Shown here in pieces: positions 36,326 through 45,861 of a DNA stretch of 64,000 bases. The translations under genes and the position numbers were made by a program. This DNA is from Maricaulis sp. (GTDB lineage: Bacteria; Pseudomonadota; Alphaproteobacteria; Caulobacterales; Maricaulaceae), in assembly GCA_017643585.1 (NCBI GenBank), contig JAEPND010000011.1, forward strand, positions 1 through 64,000. The letters are read 5' to 3'. Below the pieces are notes generated by a model. That model made no database searches. It worked only from the letters and a program-made list of their open reading frames with translations, and was not told where the DNA came from. How positions within the stretch are numbered: position 1 is the stretch's first letter; each line of letters opens with the position of its first letter.

Positions 36326-37696
36326 ATGCGAGTCCTGATCGTTGGAAGCCTTGGCGGGCAACTTTACACCGCCACCAAAATCGCCACCGACCGCGGAGCC
36401 AGCGTCTCCCAGGTCGATACGATCGAACAGGCGACCGCTCATCTGCGGGCCGGCCGGGGGGCCGACCTGCTCATGGTCGACCTGTCGCTGGATGTCCAAT
36501 CCCTGATCGATGCCAATGAGCGCGAACGCATCACGGTTCCGGTCGTGGCCTGCGGCGTCAATGTCCGCCCGGAAATGGCCGCTGCAGCCATTCGCGCCGG
36601 CGCCAAGGAATTCATTCCGCTGCCGCCGGATGCCGAGCTGATCGCCGCCGTTCTCGAGGCTGTTGCCGACGACGAACGCGCGATGATTGCCCGCGATCCG
36701 TCCATGACGACCGTTATCGAACTGGCAGACCGCATCGCGGCTTCCGAGGCCTCTGTCCTGATCACCGGTGAAAGCGGTGCCGGTAAAGAGGTCATGGCGC
36801 GTTATGTTCACTCCAAGTCCAAGCGCGCCTCCAAGCCGTTTGTATCCGTGAACTGTGCCGCCATTCCTGAAAACCTGCTGGAATCGGAACTCTTCGGTCA
36901 CGAGAAAGGCGCGTTTACCGGCGCCATCGCCCGCCGCGTGGGCAAGTTCGAAGAAGCCGATGGTGGAACGCTTCTGCTCGACGAGATCTCGGAAATGGAT
37001 GTGCGGCTGCAGGCCAAGCTGCTGCGTGCGATCCAGGAACGTGAAATCGACCGCGTTGGCGGCACCAAGCCGGTCAAGGTCAATATCCGCATCCTGGCGA
37101 CGTCCAACCGGGATCTGCGCAAGGCCGTTGCCGACGGGACTTTCCGCGAAGACCTGCTCTTCCGCCTGAATGTGGTCAATCTGGCCCTGCCGCCGCTGCG
37201 CGAGCGCCCGACCGACATCATCGCCCTGGCCGATCATTTCGTGAAGAAATACTCCGCAGCCAACCAGGTCGAGGAAAAGCCGATTTCCGACGCCGCCCGC
37301 ACCCAGCTGCTGGCCCGCGAGTGGACTGGTAACGTCCGCGAACTGGAAAACGCAATGCACCGTGCAGTTCTGCTGGCCTCTGGCCGCGAGATTGGTCCGG
37401 ACGCGATCCGCATGCCGGATGGTTCTGCCTTCACCGGCTCCGGTTCCAGCGTCACCCGCCACGCCGCCGATGCTGCTGACGCGGTTCAGCGTGTGGTCGT
37501 CGGCAAGACGGTTGCCGAAGTCGAGCAGGATCTCATCCTGGACACGCTGGACCACTGCCTGGGCAATCGTACCCATGCCGCCAACATTCTCGGCATTTCG
37601 ATCCGCACCCTGCGCAACAAGCTGAAACTCTATGCCGATCAGGGTGTCGAGATTCCGCAGCCCAACCAGACAACCGCGGGTATTTCCGCAGCCTGA
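36326..37696 (+). CDS. flbD: Sigma-54-dependent flagellar activator FlbD
   Basis: 456 residues in NtrC layout. The N-terminal receiver-like domain (1-120) keeps an Asp in LLMVDLSLD but lacks the acidic pair of strand 1 (VGSLGG) and the conserved Lys (FIPLPPD). An AAA+ domain follows (about 130-365) with the Walker A GESGAGKE and the sigma-54 contact GAFTGA at 195-200. A Fis-type HTH is at about 400-440 (DTLDHCLGNRTHAANILGISIRTLRNKL). In Caulobacter FlbD is tuned by FliX rather than classic phosphorylation, which fits the degenerate receiver. It likely drives the fliK and flgK promoters. Confidence 0.94.
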   Translation: MRVLIVGSLGGQLYTATKIATDRGASVSQVDTIEQATAHLRAGRGADLLMVDLSLDVQSLIDANERERITVPVVACGVNVRPEMAAAAIRAGAKEFIPLPPDAELIAAVLEAVADDERAMIARDPSMTTVIELADRIAASEASVLITGESGAGKEVMARYVHSKSKRASKPFVSVNCAAIPENLLESELFGHEKGAFTGAIARRVGKFEEADGGTLLLDEISEMDVRLQAKLLRAIQEREIDRVGGTKPVKVNIRILATSNRDLRKAVADGTFREDLLFRLNVVNLALPPLRERPTDIIALADHFVKKYSAANQVEEKPISDAARTQLLAREWTGNVRELENAMHRAVLLASGREIGPDAIRMPDGSAFTGSGSSVTRHAADAADAVQRVVVGKTVAEVEQDLILDTLDHCLGNRTHAANILGISIRTLRNKLKLYADQGVEIPQPNQTTAGISAA

Positions 37697-37708
37697 CAGG
37701 ACTAAGAC

Positions 37709-39838
37709 GTGGCTGATACAGCAGGAACAAACCAGACCCCGTCCGCTGGCGGGTTCAATCTTCAGGCCTTCCTGAACCGCACGCTGCGGGGCGATGTCGC
37801 CCTTGCCGTGGGCATTCTCGGCATTCTGGTGATGCTGTTGCTGCCGATGCCGAGCCTGTTGCTCGACCTGTCGCTGGCGACCTCGATCTCGATCGCCGTA
37901 CTGGTCCTGATGACCGCGCTGTTCATCAAGAAGCCACTGGAATTCTCGGCCTTCCCGGCCGTCCTGCTCATCACCACGCTGTTGCGTCTGGGTCTCAACA
38001 TCGCCTCGACGCGCCTGATCCTGTCACGCGGTCACGAGGGCACGGATGCCGCTGGCGAGGTCATCGAGGCCTTTGGTGCCTTTGTCATGCAGGGCAATGT
38101 CGTTATCGGCGTCATTGTCTTTGCCATCCTGGTGATCGTGAACTTCGTCGTCATCACCAAGGGTTCCGGCCGTATCGCCGAAGTCGCTGCGCGCTTCACC
38201 CTAGATTCCATGCCCGGCAAACAGATGGCGATTGATGCCGATCTGTCCGCCGGACTGATCACCGAGCACGAAGCCAAGGAACGCCGCAAGGAACTCGAAG
38301 GCGAAAGCAATTTCTACGGCGCCATGGATGGTGCCTCGAAATTCGTTCGCGGTGACGCCATGGCCGGCCTGATGATCACGGCGATCAATCTGATCGGCGG
38401 TATCATCATCGGTGTGGTCCAGTCGGGTATGCCGTTCGCGGATGCTGCTGCGGCCTATTCCACCCTGACCATCGGTGACGGCCTCGTGTCGCAGATCCCG
38501 GCGCTGATCATCTCGGTCGCTGCGGGCCTGCTGGTCTCCAAGGCCGGTGTGGATGGTGAAGCAGACAAGGCTGTCTTCGGCCAGCTGACGGCCAATCCGC
38601 AAGGCCTGGGCCTGGTCTCCGGTGTCGCCCTGATTGTGGGCGTTCTGCCGGGCATGCCGTTCATCCCCTTCGCAATGATGTCCGCCGGTGCCGGCGCGCT
38701 GGCCTGGATGAACCGGGATATCCAGGAAAGAAAGGCCGCCGAAAAGGAAGCCGCGCGCATCGCAGCAGAAGCGCCCCAGGAAGAAGAAGTGGCGCCGGAA
38801 GATGCGCCGATCGAGGACAGCCTTACCATTGACGAGCTGAAAATCGAGCTGGGCTATGGCCTGCTGCCGCTGATCAACGACGTGGATGGCCGCAAGCTGA
38901 CCGACCAGATCAAGGCGCTGCGCCGTTCGCTGGCCGAGGAGATGGGCTTTGTCACACCGGCCGTTCGCATCATCGACAACATGCAGCTTGGCAATCAGGA
39001 ATACTCCATCCGCGTGAAGGAGCTGGAAGCCGGCAAGGGCGATCTGGAACTGAACAAGCTGCTGGTCATGGACCCGGCTGGTCTGCCGATCGACATGGCC
39101 GGCGACCACGTCAAGGAGCCCGCCTTCGGTCTGCCGGCGACCTGGATCGAGGAAAACCTGCGCGAAGAGGCCTCCTTCCGTGGATACACCATTGTCGAAC
39201 CGGCCGCCGTCATGGTCACGCATCTCACCGAGATCCTGCGCGAAAACATGGCCGACCTGCTGTCCTACGCAGAAGTCGAGAAACTGATCGACAAGCTCTC
39301 CAAGGAACACAAGAAGCTGGTTGAAGACATTGCCCCGGCCCAGATCAGCCGTGCCGGTATCCAGCGTGTCCTGCAGACGCTGATCAAGGAACGCATTTCC
39401 ATTCGCGACCTGCCAACCATTCTGGAAGGCATCGCCGAGGCCAGCGCCACCACGCAAAATCTCGACGCGATCGTGGAACATGTGCGCACGCGACTGTCGC
39501 GCCAGATCTGTCATTCCAACCGCGCGCCGGATGGAAACTTACCGGTCATGGCCCTCTCCCCGCACTGGGAACAGGCCTTCATGGAAGCGCTGGTTGGCGA
39601 TGGCGAGCGCAAACAGCTCGCTCTGGCCCCGTCCAAACTTCATGATTTTGTCGCCGCAGTTAGAAACTCTTTCGAAACCGCTTCAGCTCAGGGTCAGGTA
39701 CCAGTACTGCTGACGAGCCCGCTGATTCGTCCGTATGTGCGTTCTCTGGTTGAGCGATTCAGGCCTCAGACGGTCGTGATGTCGCAAAATGAAATTCATC
39801 CGAGCGCGCGCCTGCAGACCCTCGGCCACGTCGGCTAA
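37709..39838 (+). CDS. flhA: Flagellar export apparatus protein FlhA
   Basis: 709 residues, GTG start. Eight predicted membrane helices lie in the first 330 residues, including the conserved FHIPEP-like region LRLGLNIASTRLILSRGHEG and the proton-path loop ARFTLDSMPGKQMAIDADLSAGLI. A linker rich in Glu/Ala (about 335-375) leads to the cytoplasmic domain (about 380-709), which binds export chaperones. It starts 12 bases after flbD. Confidence 0.96.
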   Translation: MADTAGTNQTPSAGGFNLQAFLNRTLRGDVALAVGILGILVMLLLPMPSLLLDLSLATSISIAVLVLMTALFIKKPLEFSAFPAVLLITTLLRLGLNIASTRLILSRGHEGTDAAGEVIEAFGAFVMQGNVVIGVIVFAILVIVNFVVITKGSGRIAEVAARFTLDSMPGKQMAIDADLSAGLITEHEAKERRKELEGESNFYGAMDGASKFVRGDAMAGLMITAINLIGGIIIGVVQSGMPFADAAAAYSTLTIGDGLVSQIPALIISVAAGLLVSKAGVDGEADKAVFGQLTANPQGLGLVSGVALIVGVLPGMPFIPFAMMSAGAGALAWMNRDIQERKAAEKEAARIAAEAPQEEEVAPEDAPIEDSLTIDELKIELGYGLLPLINDVDGRKLTDQIKALRRSLAEEMGFVTPAVRIIDNMQLGNQEYSIRVKELEAGKGDLELNKLLVMDPAGLPIDMAGDHVKEPAFGLPATWIEENLREEASFRGYTIVEPAAVMVTHLTEILRENMADLLSYAEVEKLIDKLSKEHKKLVEDIAPAQISRAGIQRVLQTLIKERISIRDLPTILEGIAEASATTQNLDAIVEHVRTRLSRQICHSNRAPDGNLPVMALSPHWEQAFMEALVGDGERKQLALAPSKLHDFVAAVRNSFETASAQGQVPVLLTSPLIRPYVRSLVERFRPQTVVMSQNEIHPSARLQTLGHVG

Positions 39839-39867
39839 CGATAACAATTTAACTGGTCCGACCTCGT

Positions 39868-40863
39868 ATGCGCCTCAAGACCTTTGCAGCCCAGACTCTG
39901 ACTCAAGCCATGTCAGACGTCCGCCATGAAATGGGCCCCGATGCCGTCATCATCGCCACATCCGATGGTCCCGACGGCGGGGTTCAGGTCCGCGCGGCCA
40001 CCGAAGCGCAGGTGCGTGATGAACCTGCCGAGCCGGTTCGCGAGATCAGCGAACGCCTGATCGAACACGCGGATATTGAACGGGGCGCGTTTGAAGATGC
40101 CCAGCTGGACCGTGTCATTCACGCGCTGGGTTATCACCGTGCACCAGGTATCGCCGCCCAGGCGCTGATGCGTTCGGCGCAGGACCTGGCCGATGGACAA
40201 TCCGTTGCCCGCCTCGCCCATGCGATGGAGAGCCGCTACACCTTCCAGCCCCTGCCCGCGGTTCCGGAACACCCGGTCCTGTTTGCCGGCACACCGGGTG
40301 TCGGCAAGACCTCGACCCTGGCCAAGACCGCCGCGCGCTGTGTCGCTGCGGGTGCGTCACCCACCCTGATTTCCTGTGATGGCGAGCGCGCCGGGGCCGA
40401 TGCCCGCCTGCGTGCGCTGGCCGAGAAAATGCAGGCCGGTTTCCGCGCTGTGGATGATCCGCGGGAGATGGCCGATGCCATGGCCGAGATTGAAGGCCCG
40501 GTCCTGATCGACAGCCCCGCGGTCAATCCGTTCGAGCTGGACGATCTGGACATGACGCTCGCCTTTGCCGACAGCGCCGAGGCCGAAATCGTCTATATTT
40601 TCGACGCCGGTCTGGCAGCCGAGGATGCCGAGGACGCAGCCTCGCTGTTTGCCTCCATCGGCGCCAGCCGCGCCATTCCGGTCAAGCTGGACTGCGCGCG
40701 GCGTATGGGCGCCATTCTCGGCGTCGGCGAAACGGGTCTGGCCTTCGCACAGATTTCCTCCACCCCCTTCATCGGTGGCGGCCTGGCACCGGCAACGCCG
40801 CTGCGCCTGGCGCGCGCGCTGATCGAAGACCGGCTCAACCCATTTGACGACGAGGACATGTGA
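39868..40863 (+). CDS. flhF: FlhF-like SRP-type GTPase
   Basis: 331 residues. The N-terminus (MRLKTFAAQTLTQAMSDVRHEMGPDAVIIAT) is the FlhF signature. An N domain is about 55-125 and the G domain about 130-320. G1 is GTPGVGKTSTLAKTAAR and G4 is VKLD. The G3 motif, normally DTAG, reads DSPAV, so GTP hydrolysis may be impaired. FlhF places the polar flagellum in gammaproteobacteria. It overlaps flhG by TGATG. Confidence 0.88.
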   Translation: MRLKTFAAQTLTQAMSDVRHEMGPDAVIIATSDGPDGGVQVRAATEAQVRDEPAEPVREISERLIEHADIERGAFEDAQLDRVIHALGYHRAPGIAAQALMRSAQDLADGQSVARLAHAMESRYTFQPLPAVPEHPVLFAGTPGVGKTSTLAKTAARCVAAGASPTLISCDGERAGADARLRALAEKMQAGFRAVDDPREMADAMAEIEGPVLIDSPAVNPFELDDLDMTLAFADSAEAEIVYIFDAGLAAEDAEDAASLFASIGASRAIPVKLDCARRMGAILGVGETGLAFAQISSTPFIGGGLAPATPLRLARALIEDRLNPFDDEDM

Positions 40864-41663
40864 TGAAGATTGCATCCGCACCCCAGTCACGCGCCGCTGG
40901 CCGCATCCTCGCTATCGCTTCCGGCAAGGGCGGAGTTGGCAAGACCACACTCGCCATCGGCATGGCCCGCGCCCTCTCCCAGATGGATGAACGCGTCCTG
41001 TTGATGGATGGCGATCTGGGCATGGCCAATATCGACGTCCAGCTGGGCCTGCAGCCCTCGTCCGACATCACCAGCGTCATCAATGGCCGGGTTAACCTGG
41101 CCGATGCGACCGCGCCTGCCCTGGGCGGTTCGGAGGAACGCGGTGGTTTTGACGTGATTTCCGGTCGTTCCGGTTCCGGCGCGCTGGCCAATATCTCCGG
41201 CCCGAGCCTGACCAAGCTGGCCAGTGGTGTTGCCGCGCTGGCAATGTCCTATGACCGCGCCATTCTCGACCTGGCGGCCGGTGCCGACAAATCCACGGTG
41301 CGCCTGGCCCTGACGGCGGACGATGTCATCATCGTCATCAATGACGAGCCGACCTCGCTGACCGATGCCTATGCCTTCGTGAAAACCCTGCGCCTGCATG
41401 ATGATGGCGCCTCGCCGCTGGTCGTGGTCAACAACGCCCCGACAAGACAGGCGGCCCACGAGGCCTTCGGCGCATTCAAGAAAACCTGTGAGGCGTTTTT
41501 GAGCTTCACACCCACCCTGGCCGGGGTGATCCGCCGCGACGAGGCGGTCCCGGCCGCGATCCGGGCCCAGGCCTGCCTGTCCGTTCGCTCTCCGGCGAGC
41601 GAGGCGGCAAAAGATCTCCAGTCCTTGGCGGGAACACTCGCAAGAGGCAAGGAAGCCGCGTAG
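40863..41663 (+). CDS. flhG: FlhG/MinD-like P-loop ATPase
   Basis: About 266 residues. The deviant Walker A ASGKGGVGKTTLA (about 19-31) and LLMDGDLGMANIDVQLGL are typical of FlhG/YlxH, which limits flagellar number and partners FlhF. The ATG at 40863 shares a base with the flhF stop (TGATG), implying coupled translation; a GTG one codon earlier is possible. The usual N-terminal FlhF-stimulating DQAxxLR motif is not seen. Confidence 0.9.
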   Translation: MKIASAPQSRAAGRILAIASGKGGVGKTTLAIGMARALSQMDERVLLMDGDLGMANIDVQLGLQPSSDITSVINGRVNLADATAPALGGSEERGGFDVISGRSGSGALANISGPSLTKLASGVAALAMSYDRAILDLAAGADKSTVRLALTADDVIIVINDEPTSLTDAYAFVKTLRLHDDGASPLVVVNNAPTRQAAHEAFGAFKKTCEAFLSFTPTLAGVIRRDEAVPAAIRAQACLSVRSPASEAAKDLQSLAGTLARGKEAA

Positions 41664-41706
41664 ACTGGCCCCGGGGACAAGTTCAGCGCTTGGGGGCGCA
41701 CCGCGT

Positions 41707-42030
41707 ATGTATGACTCGTTTTATGATCGCCTGTCGCAGGGCTTCACACCGTTTGACTGGTGGCTGATTATCGTTCTGTCACTGGTCGCCGCGCTGATCA
41801 TGCGCAAATGGCCACAATGGCCCGCCGCGGCCGCCATCGCCTTCATGGCCGATGCCGTGGCACCCTTCTTCTACCGCTGGGCGACCGGGGTTCCACCGGA
41901 TTTCGCGTTCGATTTTGCCTTCTCGCGCCTGGATGAGCGCGGCGGCGTCGTGGTGCTGTTGAGACTGGCGATCTACATGGTCACGATCGGTCTGATCTAC
42001 TGGACCAAACGACGGTATTCGCGGCTTTAG
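41707..42030 (+). CDS. Small three-helix membrane protein
   Basis: 107 residues with hydrophobic segments at about 17-34, 40-55 and 82-99, a Trp/Pro-rich loop and a basic tail (TKRRYSRL). No family recognised. It lies 43 bases after flhG on the same strand and may end the flagellar operon. Confidence 0.6.
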   Translation: MYDSFYDRLSQGFTPFDWWLIIVLSLVAALIMRKWPQWPAAAAIAFMADAVAPFFYRWATGVPPDFAFDFAFSRLDERGGVVVLLRLAIYMVTIGLIYWTKRRYSRL

Positions 42031-42162
42031 GCGGCTCTACTCCTGACAACAGATTTTCCCCCGGACTTGATCCGCGGCCTCGCAAACGTGGGAGATTTCT
42101 CTCCTCCATTGGTAGGCCCCGGCCTTCGCCGGGAGAAAATGCGTGGTGGGAAAGAGGTTTAA

Positions 42163-43140
42163 CTACTCCACCTCAGAGATCTGGCTGTTCAGGAAAACCT
42201 GCGCCTCGTCCCAGGCCGTCTCGGTATCGGCTATGCCAAACAGGATGCGCTGACCGGCATCCAAAACCGGGCCGTAGAGCAAGGTGCCCTCGGCATCATC
42301 GTCGATGTGGAAACGATATCCGGCGTCCTCGGCTACAAGCGCGTTAAAATATCCACGCACTAGCGCCCAATAGTCCGCCGTGGCCTCCCAGTAGTCATAA
42401 GCTGCCTGGGCCGAGGCCAGTTCGGTACGGGTATAGGTGTTCACACCCTGCTCCCGCACGATCTCCCGCTCCGTGCCATCACGCAGGGCGATCTTTGAAT
42501 TGTCCTGTTCATGGATCCAGCCCCACCCGGTCACGGTGTGACGGTTGACGGCGGCGATGGTGTCATAATCATCCCGGGTGGTGTCGTCGCGGCGCGGCAG
42601 CGGGCGCCAGGACACGGGCGGTTCCCAGGTCGAGGCCTCCGGCGCATGATCCCATTCAGCGACAGCCGCGTAACGCGGGCTGTCATCCACCTGATAGACG
42701 GTCTGGGACCAGGCCCCTGCCCGATCGGCTGCGCTGACCGCCTCCACGGTCCATTCGTCATGGCCTTGGAAAGCCAGCACGGTGTCGGGCTCGTAACGCC
42801 AGTCCTGGCGCCAGTGTTTGACGATGAACGGATTTTCCTCACTGCCCACGACCAGCAAGTGCTGGAGCATGATGAAGTCGCCCGTGTCCTCGACCACGAC
42901 AACCACTTCGCGGGCCGGCGTGTGCTTGGGTTCGACAAGTTCATACCCCGGCGCAATGGCCACAGTCTCAATGAACTCGAAGGTCACGGCATACTCGCCC
43001 TGCATGGCCAGGATCGCCTCGCGATCGCGCTGGAAATCAGCCTCGGAGCGCTCGGCAATTGCAGGCGCTGACACGTCGCTGGTCGTTGCACAGGCGGTCA
43101 GCATCATCGAGGCAGCCAGCCCCGGGATCAGAAACTTCAT
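42163..43140 (-). CDS. DUF6607-like lipoprotein linked to heme uptake
   Basis: 325 residues with a lipoprotein signal (MMLTAC, lipid on Cys17). The mature part contains many aromatic residues (DDYDTIAAVNRHTVTGWGWIHEQDNSKI; ATADYWALVRGYFNALV). It resembles a family often found next to heme/hemin receptors (recalled, not searched). It diverges from such a receptor here with a shared 126-base promoter region that holds an exact inverted repeat, so joint iron control is likely. Confidence 0.7.
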   Translation of the reverse strand: MKFLIPGLAASMMLTACATTSDVSAPAIAERSEADFQRDREAILAMQGEYAVTFEFIETVAIAPGYELVEPKHTPAREVVVVVEDTGDFIMLQHLLVVGSEENPFIVKHWRQDWRYEPDTVLAFQGHDEWTVEAVSAADRAGAWSQTVYQVDDSPRYAAVAEWDHAPEASTWEPPVSWRPLPRRDDTTRDDYDTIAAVNRHTVTGWGWIHEQDNSKIALRDGTEREIVREQGVNTYTRTELASAQAAYDYWEATADYWALVRGYFNALVAEDAGYRFHIDDDAEGTLLYGPVLDAGQRILFGIADTETAWDEAQVFLNSQISEVE

Positions 43141-43170
43141 TTGGATATCCCCAATTTCTCTACATGTATT

Positions 43171-43240
43171 TTGCGAATGATTCCTACTTGCGTTCGCAGA
43201 AACTTCTGCCATGAGTATCGCCACTGATAATCATTCGCAA
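43171..43240. promoter_or_regulatory. Divergent iron-type operator: exact 12-bp inverted repeat
   Basis: TTGCGAATGATT (43171-43182) and AATCATTCGCAA (43229-43240) are exact reverse complements, one near each start of the divergent pair. The right copy extends to TGATAATCATTCGCAA, which resembles half of a Fur box (GATAATGATAATCATTATC). Confidence 0.6.
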
Positions 43241-43267
43241 CACAGAACTTCATAAAGGGACGAAGAA

Positions 43268-45364
43268 ATGAAACTCGTGTGGTTGAGTTCCGCGGCGCTC
43301 GCCGTGGCCCTGGCGCCAGGCGCGCTGACACCAGAAGCGCTGGCACAGGACAATGCAGGAGACCGTGAGGTCATCACCGTTGAGGCGACCAAGACCGAGC
43401 TGGACAGCTTCATCTATCCCGGCCTCACCTCCTCGATCGATGCGGAGGATCTCGACCTCGCCCAGCCGGTGGATCTGGATGATCTGCTGCGCGCTGTGCC
43501 CGGCGTCGACATCCCCGGGGGCCCACGCCGCACCGGCCAGACGATCTCCCTACGGGGCCAGGGCCGGGACAACACCACCCTGCTAATGGATGGCGCCCGC
43601 CAGAATTTCAGCTCCGGCCATGATGGCGCGATCTTCGTCGATCCCAGCCTGCTCGTCGGCGTGGAGACAGTGCGTGGGCCGGCCTCCGCCCTCTACGGTT
43701 CAGGTGCATCCGGCGGTGTGGTCGCATTCCGTACGGCAAGCGCTCACGACCTGCTCGATGCCGGAGAGAGCTGGGGTTTCGAACTTGGCGCTGGCTATCG
43801 ATCAGTGGACGAGGAGCAACGCGGAACAGCGACCGTTTACGGCGTCAACGGTGGTTTCGACTTCCTCGCCTCCATTTCCTCTCGCACCAGCGGTGACATT
43901 TCCCTAGGATCCGGCGCAGACCTGCCGGCAGACGACCGCTCGCTGTCCGGCCTTGTCAAACTGGGAGCAGACATTTCCGACGGCATCCGCGCAGAGCTGA
44001 GCTGGCAGTCCTTCGATGGCGACACGACCGAGCCGAACAATGGCCAGGGTGTTGCGGGCGTTGGTGCGTTCAATGCGCTCGTCGACAAGGATATCCAGAG
44101 CGACAACATCAATCTGGCACTCGACATTGCACCGTCCAGCATCAGCTGGCTGGACATGAATGTCTCGATCTATCGCAACGAAACAGGCGTCACCGAGGCC
44201 GAAACCGCCAGCACACGCGTGCTGCGCCGTGACCTTGAAACAACCGGCATCAGTGCTGATCAGCGCTTCGCCTTTGACCTAGGTCGCTATGAAAGCGCGC
44301 TTACGATCGGTGGCGAATACTATGAAGACATCCAGGATGGCGGCGACAGTGCGGACGCCAACGGCATTCGCGGTGGCGCGCCGGATGCCGATGCCAGCTT
44401 CACGGCGTTTTATGCCCAGCTGGAAATGCAGGGCCCTGCCCCGTTCGGTCTGCCGGGCGAAGTCGTCGTCCTGCCGGGTATCCGCAATGACAGTTTCGAG
44501 ACGTCTTCCACGACCTCCCCGGCAACGGAAAACGATGCGACGTCCGCGCGTTTCGGTGTCACCTATGCGCCAATCAGCGACTTCAACATGTTCGTGAACT
44601 GGGGCGAAGCCTTCCGCGCGCCTTCGATCAACGAGCTCTATATCGACGGCACGCACTTCTCGCTGCCGCATATCATCCTGGGCCCGCCGACCTTCATCTC
44701 CAACGAATTCATCGCCAATCCGGATCTGATGCCGGAGGAGACGGAGACGCTGGAAATCGGCTTCAGCCTGGACCTCGCCGACCGGATCGGTGTCGACCAA
44801 CTGACCCTGCGCACCTCCTGGTTCGAAACCGATGCGGAAAACCTGATCGACCTGTTTGTCGACTTCCAGTTTGACCCGACCTGTTTCGCGCCGCCCTTCT
44901 TTGCGCCTTGCTCTGCCGGCACGACCCAGAGCCGCAATGTCGGCAGTGCCGAACTGTCCGGTTATGAAGGCCAGATCAATTTCGCCAATGGCCCGGTGAG
45001 CATTGATGCCAGCTACTCCGCCGTTGACGGCGAGGACGCAGCAACGGGCGAAGCCCTGGGCAGCCTGCCACCGAACCGGGTCTTCGTGGATGCGCGTTAT
45101 GATTTCGGCGAGTATCGCCTGGTGCTCGGCAGCCGCCTGCAGATTGCCGGCGATTATGAGCGTCCAACAGACGCCTCAGAGCATCGTGATGGCTACACCG
45201 TCGTTGATTTCTATGGCCGTTGGCGCCCGTTCACCGCGAGCGGCCTGACACTCAACGCGGGTGTCGAGAACGCATTCGACGAAGATTATGAGCGAGTATT
45301 TGCAGGCGTTTCCGAACCGGGCCGTTCGGTTCGCTTTGATGTGAGCTGGCGGCAGAATTTCTGA
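43268..45364 (+). CDS. TonB-dependent heme/hemoglobin receptor
   Basis: 698 residues: signal peptide (about 1-28, ending ALA), plug (about 40-165, GPRRTGQTISLRGQGRDNTTLLMDGARQ) and 22-strand barrel ending in Phe. The motifs FRAP (GEAFRAPSINELY) and NPDL (IANPDLMPEETETLEIGF) are the pair seen in heme receptors such as HmuR and HemR. It diverges from the lipoprotein gene. A 13-bp perfect hairpin follows it. Confidence 0.9.
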   Translation: MKLVWLSSAALAVALAPGALTPEALAQDNAGDREVITVEATKTELDSFIYPGLTSSIDAEDLDLAQPVDLDDLLRAVPGVDIPGGPRRTGQTISLRGQGRDNTTLLMDGARQNFSSGHDGAIFVDPSLLVGVETVRGPASALYGSGASGGVVAFRTASAHDLLDAGESWGFELGAGYRSVDEEQRGTATVYGVNGGFDFLASISSRTSGDISLGSGADLPADDRSLSGLVKLGADISDGIRAELSWQSFDGDTTEPNNGQGVAGVGAFNALVDKDIQSDNINLALDIAPSSISWLDMNVSIYRNETGVTEAETASTRVLRRDLETTGISADQRFAFDLGRYESALTIGGEYYEDIQDGGDSADANGIRGGAPDADASFTAFYAQLEMQGPAPFGLPGEVVVLPGIRNDSFETSSTTSPATENDATSARFGVTYAPISDFNMFVNWGEAFRAPSINELYIDGTHFSLPHIILGPPTFISNEFIANPDLMPEETETLEIGFSLDLADRIGVDQLTLRTSWFETDAENLIDLFVDFQFDPTCFAPPFFAPCSAGTTQSRNVGSAELSGYEGQINFANGPVSIDASYSAVDGEDAATGEALGSLPPNRVFVDARYDFGEYRLVLGSRLQIAGDYERPTDASEHRDGYTVVDFYGRWRPFTASGLTLNAGVENAFDEDYERVFAGVSEPGRSVRFDVSWRQNF

Positions 45365-45392
45365 CCGAGGATTCTGACCACCAGCCACAAAT

Positions 45393-45425
45393 GGGCGAGC
45401 CGGGGACCCCAGCCCCGGCTCGCCC
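45393..45425. terminator. Strong hairpin between the heme receptor and fliJ
   Basis: GGGCGAGCCGGGG (45393-45405) and CCCCGGCTCGCCC (45413-45425) pair perfectly over 13 bp with a 7-base loop. There is no T-run, but position between convergent genes suggests it stops transcription from both sides. Confidence 0.6.
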
Positions 45426-45444
45426 GAATTGTCACCACAGCTGA

Positions 45445-45861
45445 CTAGTGTGCCCGGCGATGCCGGATCGAGGCCATCTCGTCCAGCTCGGCCTGTTCCG
45501 CTTCACGGACAGCCGCTTCGGCCCGAGCCAAACGACGCTCCTCGAGTAGCTCGTATTTCTTGAGTTCCTGGAACGCTTCGGAGAGCCGATCCCGCAAGGT
45601 ATCTGACTGCGCCTCGACCTCACTCAGCGAGGCCCGGATATTGTCCTTGCGCTTGATCACCGCCTGGGCATAGGAGCCATAGGCCAGATAACCATCCTTG
45701 GACTGGGTCGCGATCGCCTGTTCTTCCGGCACAGAGGCTTCAAGTCGCTCAATCTGATTGATCAAGGCCTGCTTCGAGCGATCAAGCTCGGCCATCTGTT
45801 TTTGTAATTCTTCTACCTTGAACCGGGCCAGCCGGATCAAAGGTTCGTGCGAGCGTGCCAT
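45445..45861 (-). CDS. fliJ: Flagellar export chaperone FliJ
   Basis: 138 residues, almost wholly alpha-helical coiled coil (Glu/Ala/Arg/Gln-rich, about 10-125), the known fold of FliJ, which acts as the central stalk of the export ATPase. It starts by sharing bases with the fliI stop (TAATG), so the two are coupled. Sequence conservation in this family is low; context carries the call. Confidence 0.85.
   Translation of the reverse strand: MARSHEPLIRLARFKVEELQKQMAELDRSKQALINQIERLEASVPEEQAIATQSKDGYLAYGSYAQAVIKRKDNIRASLSEVEAQSDTLRDRLSEAFQELKKYELLEERRLARAEAAVREAEQAELDEMASIRHRRAH

Noticed and set aside
42060-42162. GC hairpin (GGCCCCGGCCTTCGCCGGG) after the small membrane protein as a terminator or repeat
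   Set aside because: Stem is imperfect, no T-run, and no second copy was noticed in the window.
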